In this document: piece by piece, positions 18,801 through 25,236 of the stretch
How the letters are laid out: every line of letters begins with the position of its first letter
Position numbering within the stretch: the first letter of the stretch is position 1
DNA from: Collinsella tanakaei
Lineage (GTDB): Bacteria; Actinomycetota; Coriobacteriia; Coriobacteriales; Coriobacteriaceae
Assembly: GCF_030373545.1 (NCBI RefSeq)
Contig: NZ_JAUDCO010000003.1
Coordinates: forward strand, 1-64,000
Direction: 5' to 3'
DNA: 64,000 nucleotides
Program-made: the position numbers and the translations under genes
The notes under the pieces: model-generated
Seen by the model: only the letters and a program-made list of their open reading frames with translations
Told to the model about the DNA's origin: nothing
The model's database searches: none

Positions 18801-19090
18801 TCCGCCGCGGAGCCCGACTCGCCATCCGAGGCGCCCGCACCCGCTCCGTCGGCACCATCGCCAAGCGAGCCGCCCGTTCCATCGGCTGCGCCCTGCCCGG
18901 TCGCAGCGTCCTCGAGAACCGCAGCGGAACCGGCATCCTGGGCCCATGCCGCAGCGGGAAGCTGGCCTGTCGCAAGCGATGCGGCAAGCAGCGCAACGAG
19001 CATCTTGTGTGTCATGGTCTTGGCGCATCGCACCAGCGCAATCGGTCGCCTTGCGTCCATCTGACGAAGCGCGTCCTTGCGTACCCTCAT
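15860..19090 (-). CDS. surface protein: two DUF4430 domains, beta-propeller (PQQ-like) region, InlB-type repeat, C-terminal membrane anchor
   Basis: A 1076-residue exported protein. Signal peptide about 25-50 (after a long basic N-region), Gly/Ser/Asp-rich low-complexity stalk 55-200, DUF4430 domains at about 200-315 and 330-443 (each with YWQL(F/Y)VNG and a GD(R/S)I segment), a WD/PQQ-type beta-propeller region about 465-865 (recurrent motifs such as AGDPIIAGGSIFV, TSTPAVADGVAYVGG and DADGNLYYTND), one Listeria-Bacteroides (InlB B) repeat 867-933 ending in LYAKW, an Ala/Gly/Pro-rich spacer and a terminal membrane span (about 1046-1066) with a basic tail. No LPxTG motif is seen. It is the first gene of an operon with the preceding feature, behind a cobalamin riboswitch; AGAAAGGA precedes the ATG. 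Inferred role: capture of cobalamin or another corrinoid. Confidence 0.85.
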   Translation of the reverse strand: MRVRKDALRQMDARRPIALVRCAKTMTHKMLVALLAASLATGQLPAAAWAQDAGSAAVLEDAATGQGAADGTGGSLGDGADGAGAGASDGESGSAADTGAGSDSGSTSSAGDSGAGSTAGDSVQSGTGDLSSGGVTDSGADQPSSGTGEMPGDGDTLPGEPDGSQTSADTQPNGAGNISNGLQASDDPETPKDGSDADERAATVNVSSTIIGIDAAGEEQVWAASTSYEMDEGSTAADLLERQLADAGLFAVVSGEGESWYLSSIAAPYDPGTQIGWDEATGRYWQLFVNGKAAELGAGQIELAKGDRIALYYSAFGDELPEEAPEEPADEVTATIAIAGPDANGNAVWWADASELTLEQGATAADLTELALEHAGLAADCGVGEWGWFLNAITSPFTGESLGYDADTGAYWQLYVNGVSSELGAGSVVLEEGDSIVWGYAAYGDEQPDPDELPIDPDAERPDYDASWVGFGNAGGTTLVNVPTPSEAANEKWAIDLRPEGTQYISAGDPIIAGGSIFVTSSTELIKVNAQTGAIEKRVTTGGRTSYFSRPVYADGLIIVPSDDGSLSAFTADTLTRVWRTPVLEAPANGGRYQANSTLTVTNGCVIAGFESGAGATGNARAGALVCVRISDGRVMWQNITVAGEGDAGAGYYWAGACASGDEIIIGDEAGRVQLIDAATGEVVSSAYIGMACRSTIVSAGTEDGNPVYLAVGRGPATLFKIVREGDTLRVAGSVAFASSSTSTPAVADGVAYVGGIDAEYHGVLVAIDLATMEVAGSYRTESSGEVKSSPLVSVQGDDTYVYFTSNSKPGGVYRYAASTGAVELIYTPGEDQQNYCTASVIADADGNLYYTNDSGHLFCLSAAAGYTVRFDSQGGSEVSGARPVQGGKLVKPADPVRAGYRFAGWYVDADGTVAWDFDDPVTGDMTLYAKWVALGGGQTGGGSGSTGTGSGTGSQQPTAPQGPSASAGTVAPGARPLAAGTVAAAHAPLADGNAARSQSQVASDAAQAGTSAEAAGAVGDRTVATAAGGVSDSAGHAAELATNTWAYAGVAAGAAGLIAIGAYLAFGRSRYGKEG

Positions 19091-19168
19091 ATCGGGTCCT
19101 TTCTATCCAGGGCCGCCGCCGAGGCACGCATCCGGGAGAACCGAATGCCCCTGTGCGCTCGACAAGTA

Positions 19169-19337
19169 GATGGGAAGAGATCCGACTTGACGTCAACCGA
19201 CCACGCACGCCGCCCGATCTGCAGCGCGTTGCTCGCGGCCGTCCGAATTACGGTTACTGGTACAGCCGGGGACTTTCACCCCGATTCCCTTAGCGCGCCG
19301 CTCCATGGGCGCGCTCGTGCGTCTCCGCACCACCATC
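19169..19337 (-). promoter_or_regulatory. cobalamin (adenosylcobalamin) riboswitch
   Basis: Read on the minus strand, the leader of the DUF4430 operon carries the B12-box core: GGGAATC, GGTGAAAGTCC, GCTG and CCAGTAACCGTAA (19247-19290), a later AAGTCGGAT (19180-19188), and outer strands GATGG and CCATC that can close P1. Spacing and order match the Cobalamin family. Between it and the ATG (19090) lies a small hairpin at 19128-19148 (GCATCCGG / CCGAATGC), which may be part of the expression platform. Control could be translational, as no U-run follows. Such switches normally turn genes off when cobalamin is plentiful. Confidence 0.9.
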
Positions 19338-19550
19338 TTGGCCATATTGGTTCGCCCATCGTAGCACAACGGTTCGGGTACGCTGCGCTCCGGAAGGCCA
19401 GGTGGGCGCCGAGGACTCGCAAACGACGGAAGCGCAAGGCCGTTCGGCGGCGTCGGATTCCGCCAACGGTCCCGAAACTCCAAAGATTCTCGACAACTAT
19501 CCTTCGTGCCAGCTCACGACCAGCTCAAAGCCGAGCCGGTAAAATCCTAA

Positions 19551-19595
19551 ACCTTCAACTTGACCCTTAAGGAAGCCTAAGGTTCAAGTTGAGGT
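19551..19595. repeat. inverted repeat upstream of the coiled-coil gene
   Basis: TCAACTTGA (19555-19563) and TCAAGTTGA (19584-19592) are exact reverse complements, 20 bases apart; flanking ACCT/AGGT bases extend the match with a one-base bulge. The right arm sits where the -35 region of the 19608 promoter would be, so it may be an operator. Confidence 0.5.
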
Positions 19596-19607
19596 CTAAG
19601 CATGCTC

Positions 19608-19613
19608 TATAAT
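19608..19613 (+). promoter_or_regulatory. -10 box (TATAAT) of the coiled-coil hydrolase gene
   Basis: A consensus TATAAT. The -35 region is weak (TTCAAG at 19583-19588, 19-base spacer) and lies in the inverted repeat. A start near 19620 excludes the upstream ATG at 19602 as initiator and supports an ATG at 19641 or 19656. Confidence 0.6.
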
Positions 19614-19655
19614 CAGTCGCGAAAAGCTAGGGGGTTTCGGATGAAAGGACCGCGC

Positions 19656-20738
19656 ATGCAGACGAGCCGTTCTCGCATCGCCTTTCTGACGCGTAAGCCC
19701 GCCCGTGCGCTCACCTGCGCCGCGCTTGCTGTCGCGTTCACCACCGCGCCCGTCGTCCTCCCCTCCTCCGCTTTCGCCGTCTCCGCCGAGACCCAAACGC
19801 AGCTTACCGAAACCCAGGAGCAGGTGGAGAAGGCAACAGCGACCTACGAGGAGGCCCAGGAGAAACTCGAGGGGCTGCAGGCACTCATCGACCAGAACAC
19901 CGAGGACATCACCGAGATCGAGGCGCAGCTCCCCGGTCAGCGCGCCAAGGCCGCCGAGGCCATGCGCGTCCAGTACAAGTACCACAAGAACACCAACACG
20001 CTGCTGTCCGTCGTGCTCGGGACGTCCTCGATCAACGATGCCATCTCCACGGCGGCGTATCTGGAGGAGATCCAGGAGTCCAACAACGCCGAGATCGAGC
20101 GTCTGGACGAGATGGAGGCAGAGCTCGAGACCAAGCGCGTCGAGCTCGAGCAGGCCAAGACCCAGGCAAAGGCCGAGGAGAAGAAGGCCAAAGACGCCCT
20201 CGCCGAGGCCCAGCGCCTGCGCACCGAGGCGCAGGAAAAGGCCGAGCGCGAGGCCGCCGAGGAGCTCGCGCGCCTGGCCGCGGCAGCCAAGGACGATAGC
20301 GACGGCGACGCCGATCAGGCGGACCAGACCGTCACCGCTTCCGTGGCGAGCGGTGCGGTCAACTGGAACGTCACGCGCGAGGAGTTCGTCTCCGAGTGGA
20401 CGGCGCGCATCGACGCCTATCTTGCAGGTAGCCCGCTTGCCGGCTACGGCAGCACATTTGCCAACGCGGCGTGGGACAACGGCGTGGATCCGCGCTGGTC
20501 GCCCGCCATCTCGTGCATCGAGAGCACCAAGGGAACGTATTGCTTCCGCGACTACAACGCGTGGGGCTGGATGACCAGCACGCAGTTCAGCAGCTGGGAG
20601 GAGTCCATCACCGCGCACGTGGCGTTCCTGGGCAGCTGCTACGGCCCGACGCTCACCCCGTCGCTTGCGCAGAAGTACTGCCCGCCCACCTGGCAGGAGT
20701 GGTACAGCAACGTCGCCGGGCAGATGAACATCATCTAG
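19656..20738 (+). CDS. secreted coiled-coil protein with C-terminal lysozyme-like domain
   Basis: A 360-residue exported protein. Signal peptide 1-44 (cleavage near AVSA), long coiled coil of about 45-215 rich in Glu/Gln/Ala/Lys, as in PcsB/RipC-type division hydrolases, short acidic linker, then a compact domain (about 235-360) resembling lytic transglycosylase/lysozyme folds: GVDPRWSPAISCIES, with E289 as candidate catalytic acid, then YNAWGW. Four Cys (287, 296, 328, 342) could form two disulfides. The ATG at 19656 is preferred because AAAGGA lies six bases upstream. Likely role: peptidoglycan remodelling at division, perhaps activated through the coiled coil by FtsEX; that is inference. 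Confidence 0.78.
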   Translation: MQTSRSRIAFLTRKPARALTCAALAVAFTTAPVVLPSSAFAVSAETQTQLTETQEQVEKATATYEEAQEKLEGLQALIDQNTEDITEIEAQLPGQRAKAAEAMRVQYKYHKNTNTLLSVVLGTSSINDAISTAAYLEEIQESNNAEIERLDEMEAELETKRVELEQAKTQAKAEEKKAKDALAEAQRLRTEAQEKAEREAAEELARLAAAAKDDSDGDADQADQTVTASVASGAVNWNVTREEFVSEWTARIDAYLAGSPLAGYGSTFANAAWDNGVDPRWSPAISCIESTKGTYCFRDYNAWGWMTSTQFSSWEESITAHVAFLGSCYGPTLTPSLAQKYCPPTWQEWYSNVAGQMNII

Positions 20739-20792
20739 CGGGTTTACGTTTACGCAGGCAGTTGGCTTGCAGCAGTCCCCATCGACGCTCAT

Positions 20793-20828
20793 AGGTCGCT
20801 CGGGTGTTCGCCCGGGCGACCTTATTCT
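20793..20828. terminator. terminator between convergent genes
   Basis: Stem AGGTCGCTCGGG (20793-20804) with CCCGGGCGACCT (20811-20822), one G-T wobble, loop TGTTCG, then TATTCTAT. It lies between the plus-strand coiled-coil gene (stop 20738) and the minus-strand kinase gene (stop 20869). Confidence 0.8.
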
Positions 20829-20868
20829 ATGACGGGATTACCGCTCGTCTGCAGATCGCCCTACGGCC

Positions 20869-22317
20869 TTACGTCGCGCCGACGCCGATGGCTAGGCCTA
20901 CGATCACGGTGAACAGATAGCTCCACACCAGGATTCCCAGGCAGACGGCGAGTTCCAACTTGCGCGGGACACGCCCCAGGGGCTTGATCCACGAGCGCAG
21001 ACGCCGCTTGTCGAGCATCAGATAGCCGATGGCGGCAAACCCCACGCCGAAGCACAGGACATACTCGAGCACCAAGAACCAAAACGGGTAGTCGGCATAT
21101 TCCGGCGCCGGCGAGGAGAGCTGTTCGACGCAGGTCGCGATGACGGCGGCATAGGTGAGCAGCACGAAGATGTTCCAGACATCGCCGATGGGACGCGGAA
21201 TCGAGATGCGTTTGTACCAGCGCGGGCGCGAGACGCCCCGCTTGGCGCCCTCCTGGGCCGCCGCGGGCGACCGACCGTGCGAAACAGACGGGTGAACCGA
21301 CGCGTCGCGAGCGGCTGGGCTCAAAGGGGCGGCGGGCGCAACCGCCGAAGCGCGCGAAGAGGCGGCTGCCGATGGGGCGACGGCAGGAACAGCTGCCGGC
21401 ACGGCAGGCGCGGCAGGCACGGCAGGTGCGGCGGCAGCGGAGGAAACCGCAGGCGCCATCGCCTCTGCCGCCGGAGCGGCGCGCACATCGATGAGTGCGG
21501 CCTTGAGCTCGCCTGCGCTCCGAAAGCGTGCATCGGGATCGAACGCGGTCGCGTGCGCAATCACCGCCGCAAGGGCGCCATCGACGCCCGTGCACACGAG
21601 CGCGTCGGCGTCGGTCGACACAGACGGCTCGGCTCCCGTCGCGCAGAACGCCAGCAGCTTTCCCAAAGCGTAGACGTCGCTGCGGACATCGGTCTGGCCA
21701 AAGCCGAACTGCTCGGGCGGCGCATAGGACCTTGTCCCAAAATGCACCGTGTCGACCGCGGCACCCTCGGTCCAGGTGCGCGCGATGCCGAAGTCGATGA
21801 TCACCGGCTCGCCATCGCCCACGATGATGTTGGATGGCTTGAGGTCACGGTGGATGAGCGGCGGGTCGAATCGGATGTGCAAATCCGATACGGCATCGCA
21901 TAGCTTGATGCCCATCTCGCACGCAAGCGCGCTCGAATGCCCCTGCCGCGCAACGAATGCCTCGAGCGTGGGCCCCTCGATATACTCCATGACGACAGTC
22001 AGCGCATCTCCGCACCGCGTGCACTCGACGATGCGCGGGACCGACCGGGACCGATTACCACGCCGCTGTATCTCCCAAAGCCGCTCATAGACGGAGCCGA
22101 CACCCGCCGAGCAGTCGATGCGCTTGCGGACGAACGGACCGAGCTCGCCGCCGCCTGCGCCGACGAAGTACACGACCTCGGTCGTCTCGAACGGCGAGCT
22201 CTTCATAACGCGCTCGACGCGCCAGCTGCCCGCACGGTCAACCGCGGACAGAAACGCGTCGAGTCCCGACGAGAGCGCTGCATCCCCGTCGCTATGTCGC
22301 AAGGTATCGGTATCCAT
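20869..22317 (-). CDS. membrane-bound eukaryotic-type Ser/Thr protein kinase
   Basis: A 482-residue kinase. Divergent glycine loop VGAGGGELG (52-60), candidate ATP-binding lysine in VRKRI (65), catalytic HRDLKPSN (156-163), DFG (175-177) and YAPPEQ (198-203) are present, so it should be active. An Ala/Pro-rich linker (about 290-380) leads to about three membrane spans at the C-terminus (about 395-480) with no PASTA domains, unlike PknB/PrkC. The ATG at 22317 is chosen because the longer frame runs into the upstream gene; its Shine-Dalgarno site is weak. The regulator-like gene 65 bases upstream on the same strand is probably in the same operon. Substrates unknown. Confidence 0.86.
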   Translation of the reverse strand: MDTDTLRHSDGDAALSSGLDAFLSAVDRAGSWRVERVMKSSPFETTEVVYFVGAGGGELGPFVRKRIDCSAGVGSVYERLWEIQRRGNRSRSVPRIVECTRCGDALTVVMEYIEGPTLEAFVARQGHSSALACEMGIKLCDAVSDLHIRFDPPLIHRDLKPSNIIVGDGEPVIIDFGIARTWTEGAAVDTVHFGTRSYAPPEQFGFGQTDVRSDVYALGKLLAFCATGAEPSVSTDADALVCTGVDGALAAVIAHATAFDPDARFRSAGELKAALIDVRAAPAAEAMAPAVSSAAAAPAVPAAPAVPAAVPAVAPSAAASSRASAVAPAAPLSPAARDASVHPSVSHGRSPAAAQEGAKRGVSRPRWYKRISIPRPIGDVWNIFVLLTYAAVIATCVEQLSSPAPEYADYPFWFLVLEYVLCFGVGFAAIGYLMLDKRRLRSWIKPLGRVPRKLELAVCLGILVWSYLFTVIVGLAIGVGAT

Positions 22318-22381
22318 GCCCGCTATCTTACCAGCGCGCGCGGACATGCGGCTGCGTGGCCATCTGCTGTGTGATACAGGC

Positions 22382-22801
22382 TTAGCAGATGGTCTCCTCA
22401 CCCAGCCGGTACAGCTCCTCATTTACCTTCTGCAGTGAACAGCCGTGGTCGATGCAGAAGATGATGATGGCGTCGCGCCGGCTTTTGCAGTTGAGCGTAC
22501 TCGACCCTGCCGCTGAAAGCGCACGGTTGGTCTCTCGAAGCGTCAAAGCCATGGCAAAGGCGATTTGCAGAACCTTGTTGCGCGAGGGATTACGCGCACC
22601 GGTGAAGATCTGGTATCCGAACGTCTCGTTCAGGTCGGCCATGCGCACGACGCGCGCCCGCTCGAGACTCTTTTTCTCGAGCATCTGCTGCAGGTATTCG
22701 GCGAGCGAGCAGGAGGGGAACTCGTGCTTGTCTATAAACGAGTCGATGCTCGGAGCATCAAGCAGCTCCTTGAGCACTTCCTCGGTCAGGCGTTCGGTCA
22801 T
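22382..22801 (-). CDS. helix-turn-helix-like regulator upstream of the kinase
   Basis: A 139-residue, probably cytoplasmic protein without membrane segments. The central part (RMADLNETFGYQIFTGARNPSRNKVLQIAFAM in two overlapping blocks) resembles an XRE-type helix-turn-helix, and the C-terminal half is helical with a Cys/His segment (IFCIDHGCSL). Proteins of this look often sit beside Ser/Thr kinases in Clostridia and relatives, and it precedes the kinase by 65 bases. It may be a kinase substrate or a DNA-binding partner; neither is shown by the sequence. Confidence 0.6.
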   Translation of the reverse strand: MTERLTEEVLKELLDAPSIDSFIDKHEFPSCSLAEYLQQMLEKKSLERARVVRMADLNETFGYQIFTGARNPSRNKVLQIAFAMALTLRETNRALSAAGSSTLNCKSRRDAIIIFCIDHGCSLQKVNEELYRLGEETIC

Positions 22802-22917
22802 TTGTTCTTACCTATCTCTATACTTCAAGTGACAATTCGGCACTGCTGATGAGTTCTTTGCCGCATACATCACCAGATCGTCTGTTCCGTTATACCGCCC
22901 CAAAACAAGTGGCAACT

Positions 22918-23559
22918 CTAGAATCCCGAGACGTCTGCAAGCTCCCAAGAATCCACTTCGCTTGGACTCACCGTCGAGTAGGCCTCATACTTCCACGTTC
23001 CGCCAGCCTTCAGATTGTTGGTGTTGGCAAGGGCGGTTCCAATCTGCGCTCCGTCGGCATCATATATGACGTATTCGACCTGGATGTAGCTCTTCTCCTC
23101 ATCCGTATTGTTGGTCAGCGTGCCCGTAATCACGGCAGCATACTCGTTGGACGCATCGAGCTCCTCGTCGGAAATGGAATAGTCCGCCTTCTGTTCGGCC
23201 GAGTCGGCGGGATCATCGCTATCTTGAGCAGCCGGTTCACCGGATTGCACGTCAACGGTGGCAGATGACGCAGCGTCATCAAGTGCCGCGCTGTATACGC
23301 TCTGACTTCCCAAAACGAGCGCGACGGCAGCGATGTTGACAATGAGCGCGGCGATGGTCAATCCCTTTCCGGAACGTTTTCCGCGCATACAGCCGACAAG
23401 ACCCACCAACGCGAAGATGAGACCGAGCGCCGCCAGCAGGAACGAAAGGTTGTTGATAATCGGAAGCAGCGAGGTCAACAGGGCAATAATCCCCAAGACG
23501 AGCGATGCTACCGCCATCGAGGATCGAGCCGGTTTGCCCGATACGTTCTGAGTTTCCAT
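22918..23559 (-). CDS. membrane protein with FxLYD domain
   Basis: A 213-residue protein: two or three membrane spans in the first 90 residues (about 16-36, 38-58, 66-86), an acidic linker (95-135), then an extracytoplasmic FxLYD-type beta domain (about 138-205; GTLTNNTDEEKSYIQVEYVIYDA region). FxLYD domains occur in exported Gram-positive proteins of unknown function. AGGGAAAGGA precedes the ATG. It is on the kinase strand but 116 bases upstream of the regulator gene, so it may be separate. Confidence 0.7.
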   Translation of the reverse strand: METQNVSGKPARSSMAVASLVLGIIALLTSLLPIINNLSFLLAALGLIFALVGLVGCMRGKRSGKGLTIAALIVNIAAVALVLGSQSVYSAALDDAASSATVDVQSGEPAAQDSDDPADSAEQKADYSISDEELDASNEYAAVITGTLTNNTDEEKSYIQVEYVIYDADGAQIGTALANTNNLKAGGTWKYEAYSTVSPSEVDSWELADVSGF

Positions 23560-23690
23560 GAAACTGTCCTTTCCCTCTATATAGACACGGACGACGCGCC
23601 TGCGCCGTTCGCCATCGAATATAGGGAAAGGGTCAGGGGATTACATTAGCTCGCGGCTAATCTGAGGGCGCCGCTATGACAAGCTTGAAC

Positions 23691-23754
23691 CGACAAGTTT
23701 GTACCTGGCACTATCTTGTCGGGCGACAAGTTTGTACCTGGCACCATCTTGTCG
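23691..23754. repeat. 31-bp repeat family, two tandem copies
   Basis: Two 31-base units (23691-23721 and 23724-23754), differing at one base, each bounded by CGACAAG and CTTGTCG so each can fold on itself. The inner part reads TTTGTACCTGGCAC. The second unit abuts the TAG of the M20 gene at 23755. Copies in the opposite orientation occur at 35199-35284. Confidence 0.9.
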
Positions 23755-24939
23755 CTAGAGCAGCAGCAGGCTGCGGTAGGTTTCCACGCCGCGCAGCAGG
23801 GCGCGTTCGTCGAACATGAAGTCGCTCGCGTGCAGCGCCGCATCGGCGCAGCCCAGCTCGCCGCAGTCCGCCGCATCGCCATCCTCAGGTGCGCCCACGC
23901 CCAGCAGGAAGAACACCCCGGGCAGCTGACGCTGGTAAAACGCAAAGTCCTCAGCGATCAGCAGCGGCTCATCGATGCGCACCAGATCGGGTAGCGCGGC
24001 TGCGACCTCGGTGTAGAGCGCGGCATCGTTGGTCACCGGCGGATATCCTGCCGCGAAGTCAACCGTGGCGGTGCAGCCGGTCGAGGCGCACGCCTCATCG
24101 AGCGTCGCGCGGATCTCGCGCTTCGCCCGCTCGAACATCTCGTCCGAAAACACGCGCAGGCTGCCGGCAAGGTGCGCCTCGGCCGCCACCGCGTTGCACA
24201 CGGTGCCCGCTTCGACCAAGCCGAACTGCGCGATGCAGGACTCCTCCTGCATCAGGCGCCGCATGAGCCAGCGCTCCGAAACCAAAAACCGTGCCGTGGC
24301 GAGCGCCGCATCATGGCTATCGACATCAGACAACCCATAGGTTTTTGCAATATGCAGGGCGCGCCCGCGGATGCTGATGTGGGTCTCGCTCGACCGCGCG
24401 AGCAGTGCTCCCGGACGCGACGCGACCGTGCCCCACGGCAGGTCGGGCCAGACATGGAACCCGAAGATCCGATCGACCGCGAACCGCTCGAACACACCGC
24501 TTGCGCAGACGCGCTCCGCGCCGCCCGTCGTCTCCTCCGCAGGCTGAAACACGAACAGGACGTTGCGGGGCAGCTTTACCTCGCCCGTGCGCAGCATCGT
24601 ATCGACCCACGTAGCCGTCGTGAGCGCCATGGCCATATGGGCGTCGTGGCCACACGCATGCATGCGCCCCGCATGCTCCGATGCAAACGGCGCTCCCGTC
24701 GCCTCGCCTATGGGCAGGGCGTCCATATCGGCGCGGATGGCCACGGTGCGCTCGGCGCCCGCATCGAAATACGCGCAGACGCACGAGGGGATCGGATGCA
24801 CGATCTCGCACGAAAGCTGTGCCAGCACCCGCTCGAGGTAGGCGACGGTGCACGGCAGGTCGTCGTCCAGCTCCGGTATGCGATGGAGGTCGCGACGGTA
24901 ACGGACAAGCTCGGCGAGGACGGTATCGGTGTGGGTCAT
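23755..24939 (-). CDS. M20 amidohydrolase, probable N-acetyldiaminopimelate deacetylase
   Basis: A 394-residue M20D-type zinc hydrolase. Metal-binding motifs RADMDALP (69-76), HACGHDAH (94-101) and QPAEET (132-137) are intact. The middle part is a dimerisation domain with an unusual HIAKTYG segment, as in acetyldiaminopimelate deacetylases. It is divergent from lysA-dapA-dapB-dapH, which lack only an aminotransferase and a deacetylase for the acetylase route, so removal of acetate from N-acetyl-LL-diaminopimelate is the likely reaction. Hippurate or aminobenzoyl-glutamate hydrolase activity is the alternative. The ATG follows GGGGGAG. The frame stays open far upstream, but that part is antisense to lysA. 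Confidence 0.82.
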   Translation of the reverse strand: MTHTDTVLAELVRYRRDLHRIPELDDDLPCTVAYLERVLAQLSCEIVHPIPSCVCAYFDAGAERTVAIRADMDALPIGEATGAPFASEHAGRMHACGHDAHMAMALTTATWVDTMLRTGEVKLPRNVLFVFQPAEETTGGAERVCASGVFERFAVDRIFGFHVWPDLPWGTVASRPGALLARSSETHISIRGRALHIAKTYGLSDVDSHDAALATARFLVSERWLMRRLMQEESCIAQFGLVEAGTVCNAVAAEAHLAGSLRVFSDEMFERAKREIRATLDEACASTGCTATVDFAAGYPPVTNDAALYTEVAAALPDLVRIDEPLLIAEDFAFYQRQLPGVFFLLGVGAPEDGDAADCGELGCADAALHASDFMFDERALLRGVETYRSLLLL

Positions 24940-25029
24940 GGTCTCCCCCAGGCGCGCTGCATTGAATCGGTCCCAGTATACGTCGATGCCCTGAAACGTT
25001 TCCAACCGGTATCGCCGCAGGATTCGCTC

Positions 25030-25058
25030 TTGTTGAGCAAAGTGTTTCGTGTTAAGGT
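25030..25058 (+). promoter_or_regulatory. putative promoter of the lysine-riboswitch operon
   Basis: TTGTTG (25030-25035) and TAAGGT (25053-25058), 17 bases apart. A start near 25065 would place the riboswitch (25069 on) at the 5' end of the transcript. Confidence 0.5.
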
Positions 25059-25068
25059 TCCTCCATTC

Positions 25069-25225
25069 GATAGAGGCGCGGGCACGATGGCGCGCGGGCG
25101 AGCCGGCAGGCGACGACCCCGCGCAAGGGCAAACCCGCCGAACTCGGCAGCCGGGCGCGGCGCGTCGGGTGGGCCTGCGGGAAACACCCTCAGGACTGTC
25201 TGCAACGATCTGCAGGAGCGCTATC
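25069..25225 (+). promoter_or_regulatory. lysine riboswitch (L-box)
   Basis: The family's conserved blocks are in order: GATAGAGGCGCG at the 5' end, GCCGAA in the middle, CAGGACTGTC, and the closing GAGCGCTATC (25216-25225), which pairs with the start to form P1. The ribosome binding site AGGAGG (25227-25232) of lysA begins one base after P1, so closing P1 with lysine could hide it; no Rho-independent terminator is seen. Lysine should therefore lower translation of lysA and the genes behind it. Confidence 0.93.
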
Positions 25226-25236
25226 CAGGAGGCATG

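Noticed and set aside
24172-25236. A plus-strand open frame running into lysA from far upstream
   Set aside because: Its first ~770 bases are antisense to the M20 gene, the rest is the lysine riboswitch, and the AGGAGG at 25227 fixes the lysA start.
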